Notes under the pieces: model-generated | The model's database searches: none | What the model saw: only the letters and a program-made list of their open reading frames with translations | Told to the model about the DNA's origin: nothing | In this document: piece after piece, positions 22,201-30,919 of the stretch | Layout of the letters: each line of letters starts with the position of its first letter | Numbering within the stretch: position 1 is the stretch's first letter | Translations under genes and position numbers: made by a program | Assembly (NCBI GenBank): GCA_024760905.1 | Contig: CM045729.1 | Location: 54,682,080 to 54,746,079, forward strand | Direction of reading: 5' to 3' | Length of the DNA: 64,000 bases | Source of the DNA: Plotosus lineatus | Taxonomy: Eukaryota; Chordata; Actinopteri; Siluriformes; Plotosidae

Positions 22201-24238
22201 TCTTTCCACATCTGACACAAAATCTGGGTATCGGTAGAGTTATTCTTTAGCTGCTGGACACTGCTCAAAGGTTTGCTCTGATTTGAAGATGAATTATTGG
22301 AGACACTCTGCATCAAATCAATCTGCTGAAAACTCCTCTCAGACATACACTCACTGACATGCTGTTTGGTTTTTAAGAGATTCAGCTCCTCGCGTACATT
22401 GGTTGGCAACAACCGAAGTGCCTTTTCTTCCTCTACAAAAAAGACAAGATATTTTATCTAAGAGCAACATGGTAAAAGAAAATAACCCACACATGATAAT
22501 GAACATCTCTTACCAGATATACAAAAATTTTCATCTCGGTTTGAGTTCACAATACTACAGTGTCTGCACTTTTTAGTTCCTGGTGGACAGCTTGTACCAC
22601 AACGTACACACTGTGACATGCCATAAAAAGAATCCTGTCTCGATCTAAAGAAATATTAGAGAAATTACCTGCAAAGGTACTTCCATAACACTTTAACACA
22701 GTACAGTATTTTAATTTCTTCAAGCATGAAAAAAATACCTTTCATGATTTGAAGACATACCAGGTGGTGGAAGGGGAATTCCTGTAATGTGCTCAAAAAA
22801 AAGTATAAAATAACCAAAAAAAATTTGCTTTACTGCAAAGCATCAATTAGAACTGATTAACTTGATCCAGTACACTTACGTTTTAAATGTACAATATGCT
22901 GAGATACTTCGAGAGCAGGGTGCTGATGTAGAAATTGAAAGAGTCCTCCTTCCTCTGTAAATAGAGGCACTGTATAATTCTCATATCCAATTCAACATCG
23001 GGCCATTATTGATAATATTAATAATAATACGGCAGTACTGTATTTCCTTATGTACTTAATGCAGTGCTTCTCAATTATTTTCTGTGGCGCCCCCTCTGGG
23101 AAGATAAACATTTCACCCCCCCACCCCACCGACCCGCGAGCAACTATAAATAGTATAATTTGTCTATAAAATTGTTATTAGTACACCTCTGCATAACATT
23201 GCATCTTTATTAACATTAAAAACAAAAAATAAATATAGCTCAACTTACAATAAAGAAAAACTTCATTAACGTTTTATAATCTGTAATAGAAAAGATTTAA
23301 AGTGCACCAATGTGCCTGAAATAAAAAAATACATCCTTTTGTAAACTCACTCAACCTATTTATGTCTTAATATCTCCGTCTCTCTCTCTCCACCTTTCTC
23401 TTCGTTCCTGTTAGAAAGTTTTCCGTGTTATTTCTTGAGGGGTTGTTTACTGCACTTCATATTGTTTGCTCATGCGAAAAACTGCTACACTGTTGTGCGA
23501 CAATGAGAGCGCCACTGCCAACTTGCGGAATGGAGGTGCAATTACACTTAATTCTCGTACACTATTCCAGAAAAGCATGTTCCCCAGGGTCATACGCGCT
23601 CCCCTGGCATCATGGGGTGGGGTGGGCGCACCTCACTATTTGAGAAGCACCGGCTTAATGTGAAATGCTAACAGACATGATGTACATACCTTGTATTAGT
23701 CTCCGATCTTCTACAGGTAAGGAGTGGTACCAACCAAACAACCTTGGATCGGTTAACTCCAGAAAGTGGCTCACTTTCACAAGATCAAACACAGACCTAG
23801 AAAGGGTATATGTATTTGTTCCTGTAAGATGTCAAATATATCGTCAACTATCAGCCACATGAATTTCAAATGTTTTACAGATGGCCAGTGTGCACCTTAA
23901 ACCTTAAAGGGGGGTGTGGGGGTTAAAAACCTACTTGTTCAACAAGAACTTGATCCTATCCTGGACATTGATGTGGTGCTCTGGATACCATTAGGATGCA
24001 TGCAGAACATTGTTGTGCCAGTGTGACCGAAAAAGTAAACAATTGGATGAGAGAACGTGAGTAAATAAGAGACTTTCACAGACTGGCTTACAGGAATTGA
24101 TTATTGAGAGATTTGACATTCCCTCCATCCAGGTGTAGTGCTCGGCCACGGTGTGAAAACCTCGCCAGGGCAAAACTTACCGGCCACGTGGTTTATAGTG
24201 AAGCGGAAGTGCTGATCAAACGGCACGACGGGCCACAT
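9951..24238 (-). CDS. rbm44: RNA-binding motif protein 44, 18 coding exons, 937 aa
   Basis: Eighteen exons join with matching phases and GT/AG sites throughout. Order of parts: N-terminal region rich in VFDLVKVSHFLELTDPRLFGW-like sequence (residues 21-100); a Cys motif C115-x2-C118...C129-x2-C132; a long acidic, low-complexity exon (148-390); a short coiled coil (457-476); a Cys-rich helical region with AIRAELRLLALQFAMCQQHC (about 490-520); a divergent RRM (732-808) with RNP2 LRVSNL at 735-740 and a weak RNP1 GRVAIVSV lacking the usual aromatics; and a C-terminal domain FNTIMAQLSARHPKVGR...MTSELL (about 878-931). The RRM plus this C-terminal domain is the RBM44 signature; the human protein is about 1050 aa. 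RBM44 is a germ-cell cytoplasmic RNA-binding protein in mammals; its role here is inferred. I chose the ATG at 24238, with G at -3; an in-frame ATG at 24319 would add 27 residues. Introns carry a full-length RTE, a Tigger derivative and an hAT MITE. Confidence 0.87.
10345..10412 (-). repeat. tRNA-like SINE head fragment
   Basis: On the minus strand it reads GTGGTGGCTCAGTGATTAAG (A box) and later ATGGGTTCGGGCCC (B box), 55-60 bp apart. No body or tail is attached. The fold is not that of a true tRNA gene. Confidence 0.5.
10532..10766 (-). CDS. rbm44: rbm44 exon 17, second half of RRM
   Basis: Begins after a TTTTTAAAG acceptor with a long T tract, encodes VAIVSVRKPKDAEAAIREMDG and GRVVHVEHIH, and ends at AGA before GTGAGT. 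78 codons, plus one base completing the junction codon. Confidence 0.9.
10954..11024 (-). CDS. rbm44: rbm44 exon 16, central RRM
   Basis: Encodes HDLLLWLEKYHTNQVSLSNF then SDG; donor CAG|GTAAGG. It joins exon 15 at phase 0 and exon 17 at phase 2. Confidence 0.9.
11142..11212 (-). CDS. rbm44: rbm44 exon 15, start of RRM (RNP2)
   Basis: Acceptor TTGTTGTAG; encodes VTSVREDQCLLLRVSNLPDS then VTE; donor GAG|GTGAGA. Confidence 0.9.
11306..11440 (-). CDS. rbm44: rbm44 exon 14
   Basis: Encodes AAKDLNNSDTWFDAEEELG through DYMDLNKEPR. The donor is ambiguous: GAG|GTGGTG at 11306 or GTG|GTGGGT at 11303, both in phase, differing by one residue. Confidence 0.85.
11815..12091 (-). mobile_element. SINE family B (tRNA-headed)
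   Basis: Minus-strand match to the copy at 50590-50886: head with GGCGTAGTGG and TGTTCAAATCCC, then CCCCTGGGCAAGGTC, then a CCAGTAAAAAATATATTGGG region and CGATGGACTAGTGTCCCATC. It lies in the rbm44 intron between exons 14 and 13. Confidence 0.75.
12092..12920. other. intron sequence, nothing further seen
   Basis: AT-rich. Phrases around 12720-12850 resemble a decayed DNA transposon, but no ends can be set. Confidence 0.35.
13314..14204 (+). pseudogene. RTE ORF, endonuclease part
   Basis: 296 codons open, from MDILCVQETRWKG to ETWWWNEEV before TAG. Endonuclease active-site neighbourhoods (QETRWK, GADFNGH, VDYIL) are all present. An upstream piece in another frame (13057-13371) holds the lead-in GLKVGTLNVGTMAGKG, so one frameshift near 13320 separates them. 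Confidence 0.9.
14562..15941 (+). pseudogene. RTE ORF, reverse transcriptase part
   Basis: 459 codons open in the same frame as the endonuclease piece. RT motifs are in order, with FADD as the catalytic box and a C-terminal RLRWFGHVQRRDSEY and LPGKRSRGRPKR region typical of RTE. The TGA after GRPKR interrupts a continuation FMDVVKDDMKVV visible beyond it. Confidence 0.92.
16528..16627 (-). CDS. rbm44: rbm44 exon 13
   Basis: Encodes VDLATVINPVSSGRSPDLPG then SSQESGVSGNTKP; acceptor ACTTGAAG, donor CCTG|GTAAGA. Phases fit exons 12 and 14. Confidence 0.82.
16628..18171. other. rbm44 intron, nothing further seen
   Basis: A short (CA)n at 17382-17406 is the only clear repeat. No extra exon is needed, because exons 12 and 13 join in phase. 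Confidence 0.5.
18174..18956 (-). mobile_element. Tigger-like (pogo) deletion derivative
   Basis: TA at both flanks (18172-18173 and 18957-18958). Termini CAGACTACCGACTTACG and, inverted, CAGACACTTTACGTTC. Inside, minus strand 18671-18477, is the N-terminus of a Tigger transposase (see separate entry). The catalytic region is absent. Confidence 0.8.
18477..18671 (-). pseudogene. Tigger transposase N-terminal DNA-binding fragment
   Basis: 64 codons: MVGQKRKPTSDSDNPKKRQA followed by ISLETKMVIIKKLNAGEKHV, the CENP-B-like helix-turn-helix start of pogo/Tigger transposases. The rest of the protein is missing. Confidence 0.8.
19729..19846 (-). CDS. rbm44: rbm44 exon 12
   Basis: Encodes ETNEMTSVLEDEGQTCQANQ then GLKRNRTEMGNPNKKSTPQ; acceptor GTCTGAAG, donor CAG|GTATTA. 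The phases on both sides require it. Confidence 0.85.
19951..19997 (-). CDS. rbm44: rbm44 exon 11 (47 nt)
   Basis: Encodes IYGAFLGDSLLESSF; acceptor TTTTTCCTGTCAG, donor AA|GTAAGC. Confidence 0.87.
20269..20434 (-). CDS. rbm44: rbm44 exon 10
   Basis: Encodes TQALPDVMSQTLKSIEEDFL through LSGATCYMPSL; acceptor CTTCATACAG, donor TTG|GTATGC. Confidence 0.88.
20507..20677 (-). CDS. rbm44: rbm44 exon 9, Cys-rich helical region
   Basis: Encodes KNEKQKCRCACGAVQRAIRA and LALQFAMCQQHCWRRLY, which resembles the region before the RRM in mammalian RBM44. Donor AG|GTAAAA. Confidence 0.88.
20915..20976 (-). CDS. rbm44: rbm44 exon 8, coiled coil
   Basis: Encodes EFEKVKTLEEELMHLKNEMT; acceptor TTTATTTTCTAG, donor CAG|GTAACC. 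Confidence 0.88.
21010..21370 (-). mobile_element. V-SINE-like SINE
   Basis: On the minus strand it shows the central GTGTGGGTTTCCTCCAGGTA-type core and the CTGGCAAGCTATTCAGGGTG and TGGGCTTCAGCCTCCC tail. It lies in the intron between rbm44 exons 8 and 7. Confidence 0.7.
21400..21595 (-). CDS. rbm44: rbm44 exon 7
   Basis: Encodes MGQAVSARNDFTEITQDVFV through MSDLNAVYE. The acceptor pyrimidine tract is a run of about 17 C followed by TTTAG; donor GAG|GTAATG. Confidence 0.9.
21700..22432 (-). CDS. rbm44: rbm44 exon 6, long central exon
   Basis: 733 nt, 243 codons: EEKALRLLPTNVREELNLLK through AACIPCANL. It is rich in Ser, Thr, Asn, Glu and Asp and looks disordered. Acceptor TTTTTTGTAG, donor CAG|GTGGGT. 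Confidence 0.92.
22514..22644 (-). CDS. rbm44: rbm44 exon 5, Cys zinc motif
   Basis: Encodes SRQDSFYGMSQCVRCGTSCP then PGTKKCRHC: a C-x2-C...C-x2-C arrangement like a zinc ribbon. Donor CTG|GTAAGA. Confidence 0.88.
22739..22781 (-). CDS. rbm44: rbm44 exon 4 (43 nt)
   Basis: Encodes IPLPPPGMSSNHE; acceptor CATTACAG, donor AAG|GTATTT. Phases match both neighbours. Confidence 0.82.
22880..22954 (-). CDS. rbm44: rbm44 exon 3
   Basis: Encodes EGGLFQFLHQHPALEVSQHI then VHLK; acceptor CTATTTACAG, donor AAAC|GTAAGT. Confidence 0.87.
23062..23652. mobile_element. hAT-type MITE with 8-bp TSD
   Basis: Termini CAGTGCTTCTCAA and, inverted, CGGTGCTTCTCAA. Flanks ACTTAATG (23054-23061) and GCTTAATG (23653-23660) are an 8-bp duplication with one difference, as expected for hAT. 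No transposase ORF. It lies in rbm44 intron 2. Confidence 0.85.
23690..23821 (-). CDS. rbm44: rbm44 exon 2
   Basis: Encodes TNTYTLSRSVFDLVKVSHFL then ELTDPRLFGWYHSLPVEDRR and LIQ; acceptor CATCTTACAG, donor CAAG|GTATGT. An internal CTTTCTAG could act as another acceptor but breaks the phase. Confidence 0.85.
24181..24238 (-). CDS. rbm44: rbm44 exon 1 (start codon)
   Basis: Encodes MWPVVPFDQHFRFTINHVA and ends at a strong donor GCCG|GTAAGT. Its phase fits exon 2 exactly. An upstream in-frame ATG at 24319 leaves the true start open. Confidence 0.72.
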
Positions 24239-24500
24239 AACTGCAGCACGCGCCTCTGCGGCTTTCCGCGCGCCTGGCTCGAGGTAAATTGGCAACAGCA
24301 AGGACGGAGAGCACCACATATTTTAATTTTAATTACCAAAAAAAAAAAACCCGCGATCATTAATTATTCCGCCGAAATCGTGCATGTATTGTTGGTTTTA
24401 ACTTCCCTTGTGAATTACGAGGGAAGACCGAGCTCAGCTCCACACGTGCGCGCGCCTTGACATCAGCGACGACCAATCAGAAGCTTCCGGCAAATTAGCG
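24239..24500 (-). promoter_or_regulatory. rbm44 promoter/5'UTR region
   Basis: CpG-richer than its surroundings, with a CCAAT motif in GACCAATCAGAAGC near 24470 and a CACGTGCGCGCGCC stretch near 24443. Assigned by position directly upstream of the first coding exon; no TATA box is evident. Confidence 0.4.
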
Positions 24501-24539
24501 CGTTACGTACTAGTTACAGCAATTACAGCAGCCGTGACT

Positions 24540-24868
24540 TAAACAAAACGCTGGAAGACTGAGAAGGTCCTGGGTTTGAGTCCCAGCTTGGGTGTTTCTG
24601 TGTAGAGTTTGTGGTTCTCCTCGGGCTTGTGTGGGTTTCTTCCACATACTCCAGTTTCCTCCCACAGTTCACAAACATGCACAGCGGGTTAATTGGCTGT
24701 TCCAAATCGCCCTGAGGTTTGAGAGTGACTATGAATGGTTCTGTGAGTGTCTGCCCTGAGGTGGCCTGGCGAGCTGTACCTCGCCCTGAGTTGGCTGAGA
24801 TGGGCGCTAGCCTCCCCATGACCCTAATTAGGATTAAGCGGTCAGAAAATGAATGAATGACTATGTGA
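24540..24868 (+). mobile_element. V-SINE-like SINE
   Basis: Contains GGGTTTGAGTCCCAG (B box), a GTTTGTGGTTCTCCTCGG and GTGTGGGTTTCTTCC core, GTGGCCTGGCGAGCTG, and a CCCTAATTAGGATTAAGCGG end with an AATGAATGA tail. Confidence 0.75.
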
Positions 24869-24904
24869 CTGAGTTCAGTGGTGGCTTGAGCATCAAACTT
24901 GTGT

Positions 24905-24927
24905 ACACACACACACACACACACACA
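24905..24927. repeat. (CA)n microsatellite
   Basis: Uninterrupted dinucleotide tract directly after the SINE. Confidence 0.9.
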
Positions 24928-25119
24928 GAGCTGATATGAGCATCACCTTGGTTTGGGCAATTCATACAAAATCAGGATTATTAGATCATTTTGCAGAATT
25001 CAGACATAACATCAAATTCACACAGCTGTCATTTTCAGATGTTTCGCTTTCAACCTCTGTGGGTGTGGGAGAGCACTTTTGAAAAGTTTTGGTCAGTAAG
25101 TCATGATTTTGTTGTGCAA

Positions 25120-25425
25120 GTAAAGTCAGTTGGGCTTTTTACACCTGAGACAAGTGGCTCATCAGGCTTGTCCTTATTTCCGGTTTCCATAGCGTGAAGC
25201 AACCGGGAGTTCAACTCCCCCCTGGATGGGACGCTCGTCCATCACAGGTTACCTTCCCGGTATATTTTACTGGTACCCATTTATACTGCTGGGTGAACAG
25301 AGGCACACTTGTGGTTAAGATCTTGCCCAGGGGTCTTAGCACGGTGGGGGATCTGAGTGGGATTTGAACACACAACCTCCTGATCATGAGCCCAGCACTC
25401 TAACCACTACACCACCTGTTCAGCT
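25120..25425 (-). mobile_element. SINE family B
   Basis: Minus-strand relative of 11815-12091 and 50590-50886; the shared parts include ACCCCTGGGCAAGATC, CCAGTAAAATATACCGGGAA and GACGAGCGTCCCATCC. Confidence 0.75.
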
Positions 25426-25464
25426 CTTTTAGAATAGATATTCCGTGATTATTCAGACAGCGAC

Positions 25465-25803
25465 ACGGTGGCATAACAGTAAGCACGTTCGCCTCGCAGC
25501 AAGGAGGCCTGGTTTTGATTTCCAGCTTGAGACTTTCTGCATGGAGTTTGTATGTTCTCCCTGTGCTTGTTGGGTTTCCTTCGGGTACTTGGGTTTCCTC
25601 CCACATCCAAAAACATATAAAGTAGGCTAATTAGTTGTTCCAAAGGTGTGAGTGTGACTGGTTGTGTGAGTGTCGGCCCTGCGATGGTCTGGTGAGCTGT
25701 CAAGGGCGTACCTCTCCCTCGCTCAGAGTCGGCTGAGACAGGTGCCGGCTTCCTCATGACCCTAATTAGGAACAAATGGCTTAGAAAATGAATGAATGAA
25801 TGA
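25465..25803 (+). mobile_element. V-SINE-like SINE
   Basis: Head ACGGTGGCATAACAGTAAGC, core GGAGTTTGTATGTTCTCCCT and GGGTTTCCTTCGGGTACTTG, tail CCCTAATTAGGAACAAATGG with an (ATGA)n end. Confidence 0.85.
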
Positions 25804-25944
25804 TTGTTCCACCTCAATCACCTTTAAATTTAGTGATGTGGCACTCAGTGTTGATGAGTGTGACACCTCTGCTTTAATCTATAATAGACAAATTACATTT
25901 ATTCAAAATTTAATTTTAACCGATGTAGGCTTAATGATCGAGTC

Positions 25945-26075
25945 GTTCATTATTTAATTTCCCGAGCTGCTTAATCCTAATTAGGGCCACAGGGAAGCTG
26001 GCTCCCATCTCGGCTGACTCAGGGAAAGGTCAGGGTACACCCTGGACAACTCGCCAGGCCACCGTAGGTTCCTAC
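25945..26075 (-). mobile_element. V-SINE 3' end fragment
   Basis: Minus-strand copy of the GGCCTGGCGAGTTGTCCAGG to CCCTAATTAGGATTAAGC end only. Confidence 0.7.
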
Positions 26076-27206
26076 TGAACTATTATTGAATGAAATTTCA
26101 TTGAATTAATATTTGATTTGACATCAATAGTAAGGATATTTAATACCAGACATTGATGAGTAGATCATCCCCCCTCCATTGCCTTTGCAAATGTATAGAA
26201 TGCTTCTGATGAAGGTCAAGAACATCAGTGTGTTATTGTTCAGGTTAATTAAAAAAATAATCTGTGGTTCATTTATGAATTTATTGTGGTGTATCTTTTA
26301 ATATCATAGCACTCAGAGATTATTTAAAGGAGAAAAATGAAAATCTCCTAAATTTGAAGGCAGTACTGAATCCCAAAGAACAAAGGTGTCTGCCAAAAAA
26401 AGGGTAATTTTATTCTGGAAGCGACAGGCTTTTTTTTTTTTTTTTTTCATTTGAATGTAAAACAGGTATAAAAGAATGCTAGGTTTAAAGCTCTTTCTAT
26501 CTTTTATTCATTTTAATATTTTCCCAGAGCATTTGCCCTGATACTTGCTAATTGTTGAAGTTTTCTAAACGTTTGCTAACAGTGTCGGGATGGTAATCTA
26601 ACTAACATCTTCCCCTCTAAATAACTCAAGGTATTTAAAGTAATCTGGACCCAATAAGTAAGATTATGGTGCTCACGAAGAACCAAACTCTTCTAACTAG
26701 AATAAACACTGCTGCATTTGATATGTTCATCGAGTTAACCTGACGTGATGCTAACTAGCTACAGCTACTTGATGCTAACTAACTAGCTACAAGTAGTACA
26801 TTGGCAAGCACTGTTCTCCAAGTACATAACATTTAATAACAGTAATTTTCTGGTACATTTAAGACAGGTATGATTATACAAAACAGTACATAATTACCTA
26901 AGTTGTGAAATTTACTAATGAATCAGGGATCTGGTCTGTTTTGGAAAATGTTGCTGTCATTGTACAGAGTGACCAGCAGGAGGGGCTCGCTGCATTAAAA
27001 TCCCAAGAGCAGTTCGGATTTACATGGAAAATTAATTAACAATTCTGTTTCATGTCTTTTTTGGACGAGAAGACATAAACCTGATCTTGATTGATTATGC
27101 TGTTTAAAGGATTGAGCTGCTAAATGGACTTGAACCCAGGGATTTACCCGTGGCCTAATAGAGAAGCACATTTGGGTTCGATTCCCAAACTGGAGCGAAA
27201 TTGTGT

Positions 27207-27240
<34 letters not shown>

Positions 27241-27891
27241 CAGCACCTACCCTCCCAAGTGCCTGATAGGAAGGCCTTTTCTGGGGGTGCTGCTGGTTTT
27301 CGCCGAGGTGTTTTTTAGGGTTAGGGGCGCAAAACTACCTGGGCGAAAACCATGGAAACCGCTTTCTGGATGCTCTAATGTGGCTGCACTGCTCTGAGTA
27401 TGTCTGCTCTTTATTGATCGCTTAAAATGGAGAGCTAAATTTTCCTTGAAGAAAGCAAAGACTGTTAAGGGGTGTAAATTTACAATAATTAGCATTAATT
27501 TTGGTATCACCAGTAAACTCTCTCACTGTTCGAAGTCTTGAATAAACCTTCCTGGTGAATATAATATTTGAGAAAAAAAGGCTAATTGAACAATGTGCAG
27601 AATGAAGTCATGTTTAGATATTAAGAATGATTCTAAATTGAGTGTTTCTGTGAATTGATGCCACAAAAGAGGTTTCGTTAAAATAATGCAGCCTAACAGA
27701 TAGTTTATTGCTCACACTGCAGGCAACATGCCCGTGTTAGTTACTGAATCCAGGCCGTGCTTAGAATATTTTAATAAACTACTGTCACAGTCTAAACAAG
27801 ACATTTGCAAGAAGGACATAATTCCCTTAAATTACACTGGCATCATCAAATTTAAAATTTAAAACATCCTGACACAGACTACACACACACA

Positions 27892-27966
<75 letters not shown>

Positions 27967-28974
27967 TACTGGTAGAGAGAGTACGTAAAGTATTTTTAAA
28001 TAATTGAGTCAGTAGGATTTTCTTCAACTTCACATATGATGTAAAAATAAAAAAATGCAAGCACGAACCTTGGTCCTTACCTTCGTAGGGTATGTTATGT
28101 ATCGTGTCATGCATATTGTTATGAATTTGTGAGTGGGAGAGCATTGGTTATGCAAGTTGTACTTTTAAATGCTAAACATACACACAAAGCCTTACAAGTT
28201 GTACAAGTGTGTAAATGGGATGAGTATGTAACGGACTGGTGTGTAATCCTCAGTATATTCCAACTTCATGCCCAATGTGTCTGGGATAGGATCCAGATCT
28301 ACTGCAGTTACTGACGCCGAAGAAAGGGATTCAAGCGAACTTTTGTTTTCAAAACCCACTGGGTAATTTAAGTCCAAATTATAACTTTAATTAAAGTTAA
28401 CTGAGGAAGCTAAACAGTCAGGATCTGTGTGAATACAGTAATCTTGTATCGGTATTAATGAGTCACTGTGGTAGTTGTGATCAGTTTTATTTATTCTCAT
28501 GCGGTGAGTGACGGTGCTAGTTTTGTAGATAAGCAGTTTCAGTAAGGCATTCCTCATACTGTAGGATGAACATTCCTGTAGTCCATAAGCATTGTTTACT
28601 CAGTCCCACTGGATATGGTTATATAACACTCATAAATGGAGGGCTGCACTCTGGCCACAAGGCCAGACACACATTAGTAAACTAGCCAACCTTTAATGTA
28701 AAGATGAAGGAAGCACTTCGGGGAGAACGAAAGCGCCATAATATGATCAAGAAGCACTCCTGGACATGTGATCGATACCTGCTTCAAATTTTCTCTTTTA
28801 TAAAATATCCAAAATGTACTAATGCTTTCTTAGATATATTATCAGAATTAGTTGAACTTTCACAATAATAATACGGTAATGTGAATTTTACTAATGCTAG
28901 GGATGGTGACTGAAGTCTAGCAATGATCAAAGCTGGCTAATTGGTGAAAGTAATTATGAAAAAAAAAACTCCAG
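26076..28974. other. intergenic between rbm44 and etv5
   Basis: No credible exon on either strand. It contains a T tract (26429-26448), (TG)n at 27203-27238, a 27241-27380 piece with no family I recognise, and a long (TA)n with CA flanks at 27882-27966. Confidence 0.45.
27882..27966. repeat. TA/CA compound microsatellite
   Basis: (CA)n, then about 58 bases of (TA)n, then (CA)n. Confidence 0.95.
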
Positions 28975-30688
28975 TGGATGTGAAGCAGAAAGAACAGTTT
29001 ATTGTACCCAGAACAGAATATAAACTAAACTTAAAAAAGGTACACAATATGAAGGTGAAGCCTATACACATGCAGACTCCCCCCCCCAACCCCCCCCAGT
29101 TATAGGGCTTGAAGATAATGAACCTCTCATTCAGTGAGAAAGCCTGATATATACTGTATAGAGCAGTTTTCATACCAAAACACACTTCCCTCTGGAGGAG
29201 AACGTCCTAAACAGTCCTCGACTGTACCAAAGTCATGAACACTGAGTTTACGGTTCGGGTGTGTTGGGAACCCGGAGTAAGCTGTAATGTCGCTTGTCTG
29301 TGTGTGTTTGAGGACCGTTAGGGAAACCCTTGCTGTAATCCAACACAAAGAGAGTCCATTAAGCCTTGATCTGCAGTGAAAGCATCACAAATTCAAAACC
29401 TGATAGACAATACTATACAGCTGATACAATGAAATCAAACCAATGCAGAATTTGCAAAAATATATATTTATATAAGTTCATCTTTCTCAAAAAAAAAAAA
29501 AAGAAAAGAAAAAAGAATGCAGAGAAATTATTTCATCTTTGTCCAGCTCAAGGCATACGTTAGTGGACTTTTGTCAGTCGAGTACCATGCAAAAAGAAGC
29601 AGTGGTCTTCTGTCAACTTTCATGGCAGTGAAAAAGTAGTCCAGGAGAAGGTGGTGTTTTCACCTTATTGCATGCAAAGTCCTGGCTGTCCTGCCATATC
29701 CCGGTGCATTTTAAAACTTGTACAGTGATAAAGAAAAATAAGCCAAAGATAATACAAAACAGGATAAAAATATTGACCCTTCAATTCATTTCAAATGGTC
29801 AGAGGCTGTAACTCTCTTGAAGAAAGTTTGTTAAGTGCATCCCTTTTTGTATATTGTATTCCTGTTTTAAATAAATTTATCAATTTTCAAGGAAGCATCA
29901 ATGCAAAACATGTTTAACGATGGGCTAACAGTCACTGTAATTAGACCAAATGCTGAGTGTATATGATTATAGAACAACCTTTTAATAATCCAGTGGGAAA
30001 GAGAGCACACTAGTGATACCGAAATAATCCCACAACATGTACAATGACTAAAAACAAGCCAACGATTGAAAAAAAAAAAAATTAAAAAATAAAATTGTTA
30101 TTGTGCAGAAATTCAATGTTTGACTCAGTCCTGCATTCAGTTAAAACCAAAGTATTGTATAAAAGCCAGCTTTCTAAAGAAGTCTAATTGAAACTAAAGA
30201 AATGATTGGGTCTTTTCCTTTGCAAAATAAAGCCCTTTTTTACTTTTAACAGGTTTCTACATGATTTTGAGGTAACACAAATTGGCAGCTATCAAATAGT
30301 GCTGTGTTGTATATTTATTAGGGCACCTCTTAATATTTTCAGATTTTTTTTTTAAAAACAGATTGTCAAAACATAATTGCTACAATTCTTTCAGTCTGTG
30401 CAGAAACCCAACAGTTCTTCAGCACACCAACTTTGCATCTGCAGCATCAAGTAACTATCTTTTGCAAAGCAGCTCAAAGATGCAGAAGTCCAGCTATCCC
30501 TCATTTCCGAGATATTTTCTTGTGGGCCGGTGTCAGTGATTTGATGGTCGCAGATCTCTCCAGTAATTTAATGCAACTTTTTGGGGAGGGTTGATCTGTA
30601 AAATGGACAACGGGGCAGAAGGAGAGGCAGCAAGGACAGACATGCTCCAGTCTGCTCAACAGTTCAGGTTTTGGATTGGGGATGCGAC
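28975..30688 (-). other. etv5: etv5 3'UTR (predicted)
   Basis: AT-rich sequence after the etv5 stop. It ends near a minus-strand AATAAA at 29003-28998, giving a 3'UTR of about 1.7 kb, which is in the range known for vertebrate ETV5. Confidence 0.5.
28998..29003 (-). terminator. candidate poly(A) signal of etv5
   Basis: AATAAA on the minus strand in the context TACAATAAACTG. Confidence 0.45.
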
Positions 30689-30919
30689 TTAATACACACA
30701 GCCATCAGGAAAAGGCATCCCCGTCACACACTGCTCTCCTCCATCCACCAGGTAAGAGCGTCCTTCATCGTACTGAGTGATCGGTAGCGTTTCATCATCC
30801 GCTCCAGGCAGGCCATCAGGATCAGCCTTAATGTTTGGCCTCTGGTTGTCGGGAAATGCCATAGAGAAGAGGGCCTCAGGGTCACATACAAACTTGTAGA
30901 CATACCTCTCACCAGCAAC
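30689..30919 (-). CDS. etv5: etv5 exon 13 (last)
   Basis: Begins [20 protein letters not shown] after TTTTTCTTTCTCAG; 76 aa plus stop. It ends the ETS domain and carries the C-terminal tail. Confidence 0.97.
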   Translation of the reverse strand, partial: VAGERYVYKFVCDPEALFSMAFPDNQRPNIKADPDGLPGADDETLPITQYDEGRSYLVDGGEQCVTGMPFPDGCVY

